The notes: a model not told the origin generated them from the sequence alone. DNA of 64,000 nt from Pseudomonas chlororaphis (GCF_003731765.1 NZ_MOAL01000008.1:372001-436000); one strand, 5' to 3'. Positions 40,484 to 49,630 are shown, numbered from the stretch's first letter. Program-made: numbers and translations.

Positions 40484-41893
40484 TCAGAGCGGCTTGCCCC
40501 GATTGCCGTGCTGGCTGACAAAGCTCTGAACGGCCTTCAGGTCATTGGCCAGAACGGTGCAACGCTCATCGCGCTCGAACAGGTCGGCCAGGTGCGCCGG
40601 CAACTCCAGGGCTTTGCCGATACCGGCCTTCTCCACAGCCTCCGGGAACTTGACCGGGTGCGCGGTGCCCAGGATCACCATCGGGATGTCCAGGCTGCGA
40701 CGGCACTCGCGGGCCGCTTTCACGCCGATAGCGGTGTGCGGGTCCAGCAGCTCGCCGCTTTGGGCAAAGACTTCAGCGATGGTTTCGCAGGTTTGCGCAT
40801 CGTCCACCGCCAGGGAGTCGAACAGCTTGCGCGCTTCGCTCCAACGGTCCTGGTCGACACTGAAACCACCACCCTGCTTGAAGGTTTCCATCAGGCCGGC
40901 CAAGGCCGCACCGTTGCGACCGTGAAGGTCAAACAACAGGCGCTCGAAGTTCGACGACACCATGATGTCCATGGACGGCGACAGGGTGGCGTGCAGGGTT
41001 TCCTTGACGTACTGATTGCCGCTCATGAAGCGGTGCAGGATGTCGTTGCGGTTGGTGGCGACGATCAACTGGTTGATCGGCAGCCCCATATTGCGAGCCA
41101 GGTAGCCGGCGAAGATATCGCCGAAGTTGCCGGTCGGCACGGAGAACGCCACGGAACGAGCCGGGCCGCCCAACTGCAAGGCTGCGTGGAAGTAATAGAC
41201 GATCTGGGCCATGATCCGCGCCCAGTTGATCGAGTTCACCGCTACCAGGCGCGTGCCCTTGAGGAAGCTCTGGTCGGCGAAGCTGTTCTTGACCATTTCC
41301 TGGCAGTCATCGAAGTTGCCTTCGATGGCGATGTTGTGGATGTTGTCGCCGAACAGCGTGGTCATCTGCCGACGCTGCACTTCGGACACACGGTTGTGCG
41401 GGTGCAGGATGAAGATGTCGACGTTTTCGCAGTGCTTGCAGCCTTCGATGGCCGCCGAACCGGTATCGCCGGAGGTGGCGCCCATGATCACCACACGCTC
41501 GCCACGCTTGGCCAGCACGTAGTCCAACAGGCGACCCAGCAGTTGCAGGGCAAAGTCCTTGAACGCCAGGGTCGGGCCATGGAACAGCTCCAGCACCCAC
41601 TCGTTGCCGTTCAACTGGCGCAGTGGCGCCACGGCACCATGGGCGAAGACGCCGTAGGTTTCTTCCAGGATCTTTTTGAAGTCCGCATCCGGGATGCTGC
41701 CGGTGACGAACGGGCGCATGACCCGGAACGCCAGCTCGTGATAGGGCAGGCCGGCCCAGGAAGCGATTTCTTCCTGGGTGAAGCGCGGCAGGTTTTCCGG
41801 CACATAGAGGCCGCCATCGCTGGCCAGGCCGGCCAGCAGGACATCTTCAAAATTCAGGGCCGGTGCCTGGCCGCGAGTACTGATATAGCGCAT
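40484..41893 (-). CDS. thrC: Threonine synthase
   Basis: PLP enzyme converting O-phosphohomoserine to threonine. From ATG 41893 (MRYISTRGQAP, the normal N-terminus) it has 469 residues. Lys112 in FHGPTLAFKDFALQ binds PLP; MGATSGDTGSAA and VPTGNFGDIFAGY hold the cofactor phosphate. It belongs to the longer class of threonine synthases. It follows hom in the same direction with a 107-base gap that holds an inverted repeat. The open frame upstream of 41893 runs into that repeat and is not part of the protein. Confidence 0.95.
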   Translation of the reverse strand: MRYISTRGQAPALNFEDVLLAGLASDGGLYVPENLPRFTQEEIASWAGLPYHELAFRVMRPFVTGSIPDADFKKILEETYGVFAHGAVAPLRQLNGNEWVLELFHGPTLAFKDFALQLLGRLLDYVLAKRGERVVIMGATSGDTGSAAIEGCKHCENVDIFILHPHNRVSEVQRRQMTTLFGDNIHNIAIEGNFDDCQEMVKNSFADQSFLKGTRLVAVNSINWARIMAQIVYYFHAALQLGGPARSVAFSVPTGNFGDIFAGYLARNMGLPINQLIVATNRNDILHRFMSGNQYVKETLHATLSPSMDIMVSSNFERLLFDLHGRNGAALAGLMETFKQGGGFSVDQDRWSEARKLFDSLAVDDAQTCETIAEVFAQSGELLDPHTAIGVKAARECRRSLDIPMVILGTAHPVKFPEAVEKAGIGKALELPAHLADLFERDERCTVLANDLKAVQSFVSQHGNRGKPL

Positions 41894-41918
41894 GGGGGCA
41901 AACCTTTGGTTTGAGCGA

Positions 41919-41989
41919 CAAGCTCCAAGCTCCAAGCCACAAGTCAAAGCCAATCAGCTTCCAACTTGCCGCTTACGGCTTGCAGCTTG
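41919..41989. repeat. Imperfect inverted repeat between hom and thrC
   Basis: Arms 41919-41943 and 41965-41989 match at 19 of 25 positions. The left arm holds tandem AAGCTCC units and the right arm CTTGCCGCTTACGGCTTGC. It is related to the repeat at 9666-9716. A dispersed Pseudomonas palindrome placed in the hom-thrC gap. Confidence 0.6.
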
Positions 41990-42000
41990 CCGCTGCTTCA

Positions 42001-43305
42001 TTAATTCAAATGTTCGACGCGGATACGGACCACTGGGCCGACAACGCCCTGCAGGGCTTCCAGCGCGGTGATCGCATCGTTGATGTGCTGTTCCTGAACC
42101 CGATGGGTCAGCAGGATCATCGGCACCAGGCCGTCCTGCTCTTCCACTTCTTTCTGCATGATCGATTCGATATTGATGCCGCGCTCCGAGAGGATGCTCG
42201 CCACCTGGGCCAACACGCCCGGGTGATCCTTGGCTTGAATCCGCAGGTAGTAGGCGCTCTCGCAGGCTTCGATCGGCAGGATCGGGTGATCCGACAACGA
42301 GTCCGGCTGGAAGGCCAGGTGCGGCACGCGGTTTTCCGGGTCGCTGGTCATGGCGCGAACCACGTCCACCAGGTCAGCCACCACCGAGGAAGCCGTCGGC
42401 TCCATACCGGCACCGGCGCCGTAGAACAGGGTCGAACCGGCGGCGTCACCGTTGACCATCACGGCGTTCATCACCCCGTTGACGTTGGCGATCAGGCGAT
42501 CGGCCGGAATCAGGGTCGGGTGCACCCGCAGCTCGATACCGGCGTCGGTGCGACGCGCCACGCCCAGGTGCTTGATGCGATAACCCAGGGCTTCGGCGTA
42601 GTTCACATCAGCCGTGGTCAGGCGAGTGATGCCTTCGGTGTAGGCCTTGTCGAATTGCAGCGGAATACCAAAGGCGATGGACGCCAGGATGGTCAGCTTG
42701 TGGGCCGCGTCGATGCCTTCGACGTCGAAGGTCGGATCGGCTTCGGCGTAACCCAGGGCTTGCGCCTCGGCCAGCACGTCTTCGAAAGTACGGCCCTTCT
42801 CACGCATCTCAGTAAGGATGAAGTTGCCCGTCCCGTTGATGATGCCCGCCACCCAGTTGATGCGGTTGGCCGACAAGCCTTCACGGATGGCCTTGATCAC
42901 CGGAATACCGCCGGCCACCGCAGCTTCGAAAGCCACGATCACGCCCTTCTCCCGGGCCTTGGCAAAAATTTCGTTGCCGTGGACAGCGATCAGCGCCTTG
43001 TTTGCGGTGACCACGTGCTTGCCGTTGTCGATGGCCTTGAGCACCAGCTCACGGGCCACGGTGTAGCCACCCACCAGCTCGATGACGATATCGATCTCGG
43101 GGTTGGTGGCGACGGCGAAGACATCGTTGGTAATCGCAATACCGGTCGTCTGGAACTGAGGCTTTGGCGTACGCGTAGCAATTTGTGCTACCTGGATTCC
43201 ACGCCCGGCACGGCGGGCAATCTCCTCGGCGTTACGCTGAAGTACGTTTAAGGTACCGCCACCGACAGTACCCAGCCCACAGATGCCTACTTTGACCGGA
43301 TTCAC
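42001..43305 (-). CDS. hom: Homoserine dehydrogenase
   Basis: Reduces aspartate semialdehyde to homoserine with NAD(P)H, the branch step to threonine, isoleucine and methionine. GTG 43305 with GGGGAG upstream gives 434 residues, the length of the Pseudomonas enzyme. The N-terminal Rossmann motif CGLGTVGGGT (9-18), the middle VAGIINGTGNFIL and AEADPTFDVEGIDAAHK substrate loops, and a C-terminal ACT domain (HPGVLAQVASILSERGINIE) for threonine feedback are all visible. A bifunctional aspartokinase part is absent. Tandem hairpins lie immediately before its ribosome site. Confidence 0.95.
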   Translation of the reverse strand: MNPVKVGICGLGTVGGGTLNVLQRNAEEIARRAGRGIQVAQIATRTPKPQFQTTGIAITNDVFAVATNPEIDIVIELVGGYTVARELVLKAIDNGKHVVTANKALIAVHGNEIFAKAREKGVIVAFEAAVAGGIPVIKAIREGLSANRINWVAGIINGTGNFILTEMREKGRTFEDVLAEAQALGYAEADPTFDVEGIDAAHKLTILASIAFGIPLQFDKAYTEGITRLTTADVNYAEALGYRIKHLGVARRTDAGIELRVHPTLIPADRLIANVNGVMNAVMVNGDAAGSTLFYGAGAGMEPTASSVVADLVDVVRAMTSDPENRVPHLAFQPDSLSDHPILPIEACESAYYLRIQAKDHPGVLAQVASILSERGINIESIMQKEVEEQDGLVPMILLTHRVQEQHINDAITALEALQGVVGPVVRIRVEHLN

Positions 43306-43318
43306 TCTGAACTCCCCA

Positions 43319-43370
43319 TAAAACGGCCGACTCAAGGTCGGCCGTGGAAACAACCGCGATCAACGCGGTT
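43319..43370 (-). terminator. Tandem hairpins between dsbC and hom
   Basis: Reading toward hom: AACCGCG / CGCGGTT (43370-43364 with 43358-43352), then CGGCCGAC / GTCGGCCG (43344-43337 with 43331-43324) followed by TTTTA and GGGGAG of the hom ribosome site. The second is terminator-like and should end the dsbC message or attenuate read-through into hom. Confidence 0.65.
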
Positions 43371-43440
43371 CTCTATTAATGACCCGCCAATCGCAACCGG
43401 CGCGCCATGATCGTCAAAGGCTTAGCGTGACGATGCAGGA

Positions 43441-44172
43441 TTATTTCGCACCCAGCGCCAGTTTGGCCACTTGCGGTGCAGGCTGGTAGCCCGGAATGAC
43501 TTGGCCATCGGCCAAAACGATGGCCGGCGTACCGTTCACGCCAATGGACTGGCCCAGGGCGAATTGCTTGGAAACCGGGTTGGCGCACTTGGCGGCCTTG
43601 ATTTCCTTGCCGTCGACCATCTTGTCCATCGCGGCTTTCTTGTCCGCCGAGCACCAGACCGCTTGCAGTTGTTCGTCACCCGGCGAACCCAGGCCCTGGC
43701 GCGGGAACGCCACATAACGCACTTCGACGCCCATTTTGTTCAGCTCGGGCACTTCGGCGTGCAGTTTGTGGCAGTACGGGCAGGTGGTGTCGGTAAAGAC
43801 GGTGATATGGGTCTTGGTCTCGCCAATGGCCGGATAGACCACCGTTTCTGCGACCGGAATGTTGTTGATCAACTTGGAGACGCCCAGGCGCTCGGTTTTT
43901 TCAGTCAGGTTGACCGGTTTGCCATCCTTGAGCTGGAACAGATACCCCTGCATCACGAACTGGCCGTCAGCGCTGGCATAGAGCACGCGACTGCCCTTGA
44001 GCTTGACTTCATACAGGCCCGGCAGCGGGCTGGCGCTGATGCTTTCCACGGGCACTTCGAGCTGCAGGCTTTCGAGGCTCTTGCGGATGGTTTTCTCGGC
44101 GGCGTCATCGGCACAGGCGAAGGTACTGACCAACGCGATGGCGGCGGCAGCAAAAATCTGGGTCAAGCGCAT
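43441..44172 (-). CDS. dsbC: Thiol:disulfide interchange protein DsbC
   Basis: Periplasmic disulfide isomerase. ATG 44172 (AGGAG upstream) gives 243 residues. Residues 1-20 are a signal peptide ending FACA; residues 22-80 form the dimerisation domain; the thioredoxin domain carries the redox CPYC at 131-134 (FTDTTCPYCHKLH) and a second cysteine pair in AVWCSADKK and AAKCANP. The cis-proline loop NGTPAIVLADG is present. It sits between xerD and hom, the common Pseudomonas order. DsbD should reduce it; no dsb partner is adjacent. Confidence 0.95.
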   Translation of the reverse strand: MRLTQIFAAAAIALVSTFACADDAAEKTIRKSLESLQLEVPVESISASPLPGLYEVKLKGSRVLYASADGQFVMQGYLFQLKDGKPVNLTEKTERLGVSKLINNIPVAETVVYPAIGETKTHITVFTDTTCPYCHKLHAEVPELNKMGVEVRYVAFPRQGLGSPGDEQLQAVWCSADKKAAMDKMVDGKEIKAAKCANPVSKQFALGQSIGVNGTPAIVLADGQVIPGYQPAPQVAKLALGAK

Positions 44173-44301
44173 GGAAACTCCTGAAGACGGGCAAAGGGGG
44201 CGACTCAAACGCCCTTTTTGCAAACCGGCAAAGCCTATCACATCTGGTTGCGAGGGCCGACTCCGGCTGACGCAAGTGCTTTTACAGAGGTCGATTATCG
44301 A

Positions 44302-45198
44302 TCAACCACGAGGGTGATGCTTGGCGTGCAGCTCTTGCAGGCGCGCCCGAGCCACGTGGGTGTAGATCTGCGTGGTCGACAGGTCGCTGTGCCCCAGCAG
44401 CATTTGCACCACCCGCAGGTCGGCACCGTGGTTGAGCAAGTGCGTGGCGAAGGCATGGCGCAAGGTGTGGGGCGACAACGATTTGCCGATCCCGGCCACC
44501 TTGGCCTGGTGCTTGATGCGGTGCCAGAAGGTCTGGCGCGTCATCTGCTCGCCGCGCAGGCTGGGGAACAGCACATCACTGGGGCGCCCGCCGAGCAACT
44601 CGGCGCGTGCATCGCGCATGTAGCGCTCGACCCAGACGATGGCCTCTTCCCCCATGGGCACCAGGCGCTCCTTACTGCCCTTGCCCATGACTCGCAACAC
44701 GCCCTGGCGCAGATTGACCTGTTCCAGGGTCAGGCTGATCAACTCGGTCACCCGCAATCCGCAGGCGTAGAGCACTTCGAGCATGGCCCGGTCACGCTGG
44801 CCGATGGCCTCGCTCAGATCCGGCGCGGCCAGCAGGGCTTCGACATCGGCTTCAGACAGGGACTTGGGCAGAGGGCGACCCAACTGGGGCATGTCGACCC
44901 GCAGGGTCGGGTCCACGGCGATCAGCTTTTCACGCAGCAGGTAGCGGTAGAACCCTCGCACGCCCGACAGAAAACGCGCCGTAGAACGAGGCTTGTAGGC
45001 CTTTTCTACGCGCCAGGCCAGGTGATCGAGGATCAGCTCGCGCCCTGCATTCTCCAGGGCCAGCCCCTGCTCCAGCAGCCAGCCGTTGAACAGTGCCAGG
45101 TCACTGCGATAGGCATCGCGGGTGTTGTCCGAGAGGCCTTTTTCCAACCACAGGGCATCGAGAAATCGGTCTATCAGGGGGTGATCGACAGCGGCCAT
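44302..45198 (-). CDS. xerD: Tyrosine site-specific recombinase XerD
   Basis: Resolves chromosome dimers at dif together with XerC. From ATG 45198 it is 298 residues, the expected length. N-terminal core-binding SAM-like domain (1-90), catalytic domain after 105. Catalytic residues R149 (ACGLRVTEL), K173, H244 and R247 (HTLRHAF), H270 (LLGHSDL) and nucleophile Y279 (TTQIYTHV) are all present. This is the housekeeping gene, not a phage integrase: no attachment duplication or other phage genes are nearby. It precedes dsbC by 129 bases on the same strand. Confidence 0.95.
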   Translation of the reverse strand: MAAVDHPLIDRFLDALWLEKGLSDNTRDAYRSDLALFNGWLLEQGLALENAGRELILDHLAWRVEKAYKPRSTARFLSGVRGFYRYLLREKLIAVDPTLRVDMPQLGRPLPKSLSEADVEALLAAPDLSEAIGQRDRAMLEVLYACGLRVTELISLTLEQVNLRQGVLRVMGKGSKERLVPMGEEAIVWVERYMRDARAELLGGRPSDVLFPSLRGEQMTRQTFWHRIKHQAKVAGIGKSLSPHTLRHAFATHLLNHGADLRVVQMLLGHSDLSTTQIYTHVARARLQELHAKHHPRG

Positions 45199-45304
45199 AA
45201 ACACTCGAAAGGCGCGCCCTTGGGCCACGCGAAAAAAACAAATGAACTGCATGCAGGGTCGCTAGTCTTTCATAGCCGGCCATTTCAAGAAACAGGGAGC
45301 GTCA

Positions 45305-47107
45305 ATGAACGAACAACAGATTCTGCTGGCCTTCGGCGGCATCGGCGTCGCCGCGTTGGGCTGTCAGTGGCTGGCCTGGCGCCTGAAACTGCCGGCGATT
45401 CTTTTTCTGCTGCTCAGCGGCATCCTGGCCGGGCCCGTGCTGGGCTGGCTCGACCCTCAGGAAATGTTCGGCCCCTTGCTGATGCCGCTGGTTTCCCTGG
45501 CGGTGGCGCTGATTCTGTTTGAGGGCAGCCTGACCCTGCACCTGTCGCAATGGCGTGAAATCGGCAGCGTGGTCCGCCGCCTAGTGACCCTCGGCGCGCT
45601 GTCCACCTGGGCCGTGATCACCCTGGCCACCCACTGGCTGTTGGGTTTCGACTGGATGCTGGCCTTGCTGTTCGGGACCCTGACCCTGGTCACCGGGCCG
45701 ACGGTGATCGTGCCGATGTTGCGGGTGGTGCGACCCAAGGCGTCGATCGCCAACATCCTGCGCTGGGAAGGCATCGTCATCGACCCCATCGGCGCCTTGC
45801 TGGCGGTGGTGGTCTACAGCTTCATCATTGCCAGCGCCACTGGCGACGGGCTGAGCCACAGCCTGCTGACCTTCGGTGGAGTGATCCTTTGCGGCAGCCT
45901 GTTCGGCATCGCCGGCGGCTGGGTGCTCGGCACCATCATCCGGCGCCAATGGCTGCCGGAGTACCTGCACAACCTCGCGAGCCTGGCCGGTGTGCTGGGG
46001 ATTTTCATCGCGTCCAACCAGGTGATGCACGAGTCCGGGCTGCTGGCGGTCACCCTGATGGGCATGTGGATGGCCAATATGAAGGGCGTGGATGTGCGAC
46101 ATATCCTGCACTTCAAAGAAAACCTCAGCGTGCTGCTGATTTCCGGGTTGTTTATCCTGCTGGCGGCGCGCCTGGATCTTAACGCCCTGATTGCCCTGGG
46201 GCCGCTGGTGCTGATTCTGCTGCTGGTGATCCAACTGATCGCCCGCCCGCTAAATGTGCTGCTGTCCACGGCGGGGTCGAGCCTTAACTGGCGGGAACGG
46301 GCCTTGCTGGCCTGGATTGCTCCGCGGGGGATCGTCGCCGCGGCGGTGTCAGCGATCTTCGGCATCCGCCTGGATGAAGCCGGTCATGAACGCGCCTTGC
46401 TGCTGGTGCCACTGACCTTCGCCGTGATCATCGGCACGGTGGTCCTGCAAAGCGCCACCGCACGCCCGCTGGCGCGCCTGCTGAAAGTGGCCGAACCGGC
46501 ACCCAGCGGTTTCCTCATCGTCGGCGCCAACGGCCCGGCGCGCATCATGGGCAAAGCCCTGCAGCAACTGGGCTGCCGCGTGCTGCTGACCGACTCCAGT
46601 TGGGAGAACATCCGCGCCGCCCGTATGGAAGGCTTGCCAACGTACTTTGGCAACCCGGCTTCCCAGCACGCCGACGCCCACCTCGACCTAGTGGGGCTGG
46701 GCCACCTGCTGGCGCTGTCACCCTCCGGCGAACTGAACACCCTGGCGGCGATGCGCTTTCGTCATGAATTCGGCCACCAACGCCTGTTCACCCTGGCCAA
46801 CAGCCAAGAGAGCCGCCGCACCGACAAACACCGCGCCAGTCATGAACATCGGGGGCAACTGCTGGGCAACGAAGCCCTGACCTACACCAAACTGGCGAGC
46901 CTGCTGGGCCAGGGCGCCGAACTGTACAGCACGCACCTGACCGAGGCTTTTGGCTGGGACGACTACCAAGCCCTGCATGGCGAACGAGCCACCTTGCTGT
47001 TCGCCCGGGACGGCAATGGATGGGTCCACGTGATCACCCCCGACAGCAGCCTCAAGCCGGCTTCGGGCTGGACCTTACTGGCCCTGATCCAACCTGAAAC
47101 CCCGTGA
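45305..47107 (+). CDS. Cation:proton (Na+/H+) antiporter, CPA1 type with C-terminal nucleotide-binding-like domain
   Basis: 600 residues. The first 400 hold about twelve hydrophobic segments of the sodium/hydrogen exchanger family, including LILFEGSLTLHLSQWREIG, VTGPTVIVPMLRVVRPKA, GIVIDPIGALLAVVVYSF (the acidic ion-binding pair) and LAWIAPRGIVAAAVSAIF. The last 190 residues resemble a TrkA-N domain (FLIVGANGPARIMGKALQQLGC), so activity may respond to NAD(H) or another nucleotide. Divergent from xerD; ends 5 bases before the convergent thioesterase. Transported ion, Na+ or K+, is not decided by sequence. Confidence 0.9.
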   Translation: MNEQQILLAFGGIGVAALGCQWLAWRLKLPAILFLLLSGILAGPVLGWLDPQEMFGPLLMPLVSLAVALILFEGSLTLHLSQWREIGSVVRRLVTLGALSTWAVITLATHWLLGFDWMLALLFGTLTLVTGPTVIVPMLRVVRPKASIANILRWEGIVIDPIGALLAVVVYSFIIASATGDGLSHSLLTFGGVILCGSLFGIAGGWVLGTIIRRQWLPEYLHNLASLAGVLGIFIASNQVMHESGLLAVTLMGMWMANMKGVDVRHILHFKENLSVLLISGLFILLAARLDLNALIALGPLVLILLLVIQLIARPLNVLLSTAGSSLNWRERALLAWIAPRGIVAAAVSAIFGIRLDEAGHERALLLVPLTFAVIIGTVVLQSATARPLARLLKVAEPAPSGFLIVGANGPARIMGKALQQLGCRVLLTDSSWENIRAARMEGLPTYFGNPASQHADAHLDLVGLGHLLALSPSGELNTLAAMRFRHEFGHQRLFTLANSQESRRTDKHRASHEHRGQLLGNEALTYTKLASLLGQGAELYSTHLTEAFGWDDYQALHGERATLLFARDGNGWVHVITPDSSLKPASGWTLLALIQPETP

Positions 47108-47111
47108 GCGC

Positions 47112-47522
47112 CTACATGAAGCCTGGGAGCACCGGCACCGGGCGCTTGTCGTCATCGATGGCGACGAAACTGAACAGGCCATGGATGGCTTTCTCACGCC
47201 CGTCACAACTCATGCTTTCAACAAACACCTCCACCTCGACCTTGAGGCTGGTATTGCCCACCTTCACCACCGTCCCGACCAACTCGACAATCGAGCCGGC
47301 CGCAATCGGGTGATTGAAATCGATACGGTCGGTGGACACCGTCACCAGCGGCAGCCGACAGAAGCGTGTCGCAGCGATGAACGACACTTCGTCCATCCAG
47401 GCCAGGGCGGTGCCGCCGAACAGGGTGTTGTGGTGATTGGTGGTGGACGGAAATACTGCCTTGGTCACGCGGGTCACCGAGAGCTCGGTGCGGCGCTGGA
47501 TTTCTTGCTCGCGAGGGGACAT
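47112..47522 (-). CDS. Acyl-CoA thioesterase, YciA/BACH hotdog type
   Basis: 136 residues from ATG 47522, a single hotdog domain. The signature NHHNTLFGGTALAWMDEVSF at about 29-48 with the catalytic aspartate, and TVSTDRIDFNHPIAAG, are typical of cytosolic acyl-CoA hydrolases. The much longer open frame upstream crosses the rplS terminator and is not real. The ribosome site is weak. Substrate length cannot be read. Confidence 0.87.
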   Translation of the reverse strand: MSPREQEIQRRTELSVTRVTKAVFPSTTNHHNTLFGGTALAWMDEVSFIAATRFCRLPLVTVSTDRIDFNHPIAAGSIVELVGTVVKVGNTSLKVEVEVFVESMSCDGREKAIHGLFSFVAIDDDKRPVPVLPGFM

Positions 47523-47567
47523 GGATCGACTGCCTGAAACACTAAAAAGGGATAAATGACGGGCAAC

Positions 47568-47595
47568 AAAAAAGCAGCCCGTAGGCTGCTTTTTT
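47568..47595 (-). terminator. Rho-independent terminator after rplS
   Basis: GCAGCC (47574-47579) pairs with GGCTGC (47584-47589) with a CGTA loop, flanked by A5-6 and T6. It terminates the rpsP-rimM-trmD-rplS message and can work in both directions. Confidence 0.92.
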
Positions 47596-47613
47596 CTGCA
47601 TCGGAAGCTGGAC

Positions 47614-47964
47614 TTAAACCAGTTTTTCCTTGATGCGAGCTGCTTTACCCGACAGGTCACGCAGGTAGTACAGCTTGGCTTTACGCACGTCACCGCGACG
47701 CTTGACCGACATGCTGTCGATTTGCGGGCTGTAGGTCTGGAAAGTACGCTCTACGCCAACACCGTTGGAGATTTTACGTACGGTGAACGCGCTGTTCACA
47801 CCGCGGTTGCGCTTGGCGATTACTACGCCTTCGAACGCCTGCAGACGCGAACGATCACCTTCCTTCACTTTCACCTGAACGATGATGGTATCGCCCGGGG
47901 CAAAGGTAGGGATTTCTTTGGTCATCTGCTCTGCTTCGAGTGCAAGGATGATTTTGTTGGTCAT
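47614..47964 (-). CDS. rplS: 50S ribosomal protein L19
   Basis: 116 residues, complete. The sequence contains IPTFAPGDTIIVQVKVKEG, RLQAFEGVVIAKRNRG and the C-terminal KLYYLRDLSGKAARI, the L19 signature. It is the last gene of the rpsP operon, 45 bases after trmD, and is followed by a strong terminator. Located at the 30S-50S interface in the ribosome. Confidence 0.97.
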   Translation of the reverse strand: MTNKIILALEAEQMTKEIPTFAPGDTIIVQVKVKEGDRSRLQAFEGVVIAKRNRGVNSAFTVRKISNGVGVERTFQTYSPQIDSMSVKRRGDVRKAKLYYLRDLSGKAARIKEKLV

Positions 47965-48009
47965 GCTGTGCTCCTAAGGTAAATCGTCTGACTTACCATC
48001 GATACGTTG

Positions 48010-48762
48010 TTAACTATCGTCCCGCTCGCGGAGATATTCCTCGAGCAGCTTCTTCTCTTCTCCAGAAAGCGAGCGGCTTTCCAGAAGATCGGCGCGTCGT
48101 TCATAGGTCCGACCAAGGGACTGCTGTAAACGCCAACGCCGGATATGTGCGTGATTGCCACTTAGCAACACGTCGGGAACACGCTGATCCGCATACACCT
48201 CCGGTCGGGTGTAGTGCGGGCAATCCAGCAGACCATCCGTGAAGGAATCTTCCTCCGCGGAATCCGCATGCCCTAAAGCTCCAGGCAGCAGTCGCGTAAC
48301 CGCATCAATCAGGACCATCGCCGGCAGCTCGCCACCGGAAAGTACATAGTCGCCAATCGACCACTCTTCATCGACATGAGCCTCAATAAAACGCTCGTCA
48401 ATGCCTTCATAGCGACCGGCAATCAGGATCAATGCATCCTCATTCGCCAAATCGCGTACCGCCGACTGATTCAGCTGGCGGCCTTGGGGCGACAGGTAAA
48501 TCACCTTCGCACCCTCCCCGGCTGCGTTTCTGGCCTGAACCAGTGCATCTTCCAGGGGCTTGATCTTCATCACCATGCCAGGGCCACCGCCAAACGGGCG
48601 ATCGTCCACAGTGTGATGTCGATCCGTTGTGTAGTCTCGCGGATTCCAACAGGTGAGCTGCAAGAGCCCCTGTTTCACCGCGCGGCTGGTTATGCCGTAA
48701 TCGCTGATGGCGGAAAACATCTCGGGAAACAAACTGATCACTTCTACGCGCAAGTTAGCCAC
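48010..48762 (-). CDS. trmD: tRNA (guanine37-N1)-methyltransferase
   Basis: Methylates G37 of tRNAs reading CNN codons, which prevents +1 frameshifts. I place the start at GTG 48762, two bases after the rimM stop, for 250 residues; there is no suitable ATG near the conserved start VEVISLFPEMF. The trefoil-knot SAM motifs are present: YLSPQGRQLNQ, LIAGRYEGIDERF and IGDYVLSGGELPAM. The third gene of the ribosomal operon. Confidence 0.95.
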   Translation of the reverse strand: MANLRVEVISLFPEMFSAISDYGITSRAVKQGLLQLTCWNPRDYTTDRHHTVDDRPFGGGPGMVMKIKPLEDALVQARNAAGEGAKVIYLSPQGRQLNQSAVRDLANEDALILIAGRYEGIDERFIEAHVDEEWSIGDYVLSGGELPAMVLIDAVTRLLPGALGHADSAEEDSFTDGLLDCPHYTRPEVYADQRVPDVLLSGNHAHIRRWRLQQSLGRTYERRADLLESRSLSGEEKKLLEEYLRERDDS

Positions 48763-48764
48763 GC

Positions 48765-49301
48765 TTAGAAGTCCGCATCCCATTCCACCTTCATCTCGCC
48801 TGCCGCTAGGTCGACGCTCAACACACATTGCTCCGTATAGGGCAACAAGCGTTCACGATCATCCAGGCTGCCAACGCAAGGCTTAACCACCATTACATCG
48901 TTCGAGCCAGTCTCCAGCAGGTGATCGATTTTCCCGAACAGTTGTCCGTGAGTGTCGATGACCTTGAGACCTTCCAGCTGGTACCAGTAGTACTCGCCGT
49001 CGGTCAGCTCAGGGAACAGGTTACGCGGCACGCAGATCTCATAACCGGCCAGAAGACGCGCTTCTTCACGATCATCGAGACCCTTGAGCTTTGCGACCAG
49101 GAACTTGTCATTCCCGCGTCCGCTGACCAGCTCAACCTGTTTCACGCTACCTTCGCGCTTGAGCGTCCAGGTTTTGTAGTCCAACAGGTTTTTAATCGGA
49201 TCAGTAAAGGAATACACCTTCACTTCGCCGCGAACGCCATGAACAGAATAGATTTTGCCGATAACGATCAAATCATCAGCAGGAGCAGGCGTCGCGTTCA
49301 T
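48765..49301 (-). CDS. rimM: Ribosome maturation factor RimM
   Basis: 178 residues. Helps assemble the 30S head around S19. The N-terminal domain begins VIGKIYSVHGVRGEVKVYSF; the C-terminal PRC-barrel has EYYWYQLEGLKVIDTHG and LPYTEQCVLSVDLAAGEMKV. The start ATG 49301 is 5 bases after the rpsP stop, and the stop is 2 bases before the trmD GTG, so the genes are coupled. Confidence 0.96.
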   Translation of the reverse strand: MNATPAPADDLIVIGKIYSVHGVRGEVKVYSFTDPIKNLLDYKTWTLKREGSVKQVELVSGRGNDKFLVAKLKGLDDREEARLLAGYEICVPRNLFPELTDGEYYWYQLEGLKVIDTHGQLFGKIDHLLETGSNDVMVVKPCVGSLDDRERLLPYTEQCVLSVDLAAGEMKVEWDADF

Positions 49302-49306
49302 AGGGT

Positions 49307-49558
49307 TCAGGCTGCAGCCTTAGCCGATTCCTTCAGCAACTGAGCAACACGCTCAGAAGGCTGTGCACCAACGCTCAGCCAGTAGGCTACGCGCTCTTGG
49401 TTCACGGACAGGCGGACTTCTTGACCACGAGCGATCGGGTTGAAGAAGCCTACTTGTTCCTTGTGCGAACCGTCGCGTGGGTTGCGGCTGTCGGTCACGG
49501 TCAAGTGGTAAAACGGGCGCTTTTTGGAGCCGCCAAGGGCAAGACGGATTGTTAGCAT
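49307..49558 (-). CDS. rpsP: 30S ribosomal protein S16
   Basis: 83 residues beginning MLTIRLALGGSKKRPFYHLT, the standard bS16 N-terminus, with VGFFNPIARGQE in the middle. First gene of the rpsP-rimM-trmD-rplS operon, with a good promoter 73 bases upstream. The C-terminus is rich in alanine (LKESAKAAA), normal for Pseudomonas. Confidence 0.97.
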   Translation of the reverse strand: MLTIRLALGGSKKRPFYHLTVTDSRNPRDGSHKEQVGFFNPIARGQEVRLSVNQERVAYWLSVGAQPSERVAQLLKESAKAAA

Positions 49559-49630
49559 GTGAACATCGTTCCTGTAGTCGGTGCTGCAAATCTAAATGCA
49601 CAGCGGGCATGGGTGCCCGAAAGGCCGCAT

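Noticed and set aside
43376..43408. A possible thr-type attenuation peptide (MARRLRLAGH) before hom.
   Set aside because: No ribosome site and no threonine or isoleucine codons; the frame only ends close to the hairpins.
44302..45198. xerD as a phage or island integrase.
   Set aside because: Length, neighbours and catalytic spacing are those of housekeeping XerD, and no tRNA gene or direct repeats flank it.
47523..47693. N-terminal extension of the thioesterase.
   Set aside because: It would run through the rplS terminator and into the end of rplS, and has no hotdog-family similarity.
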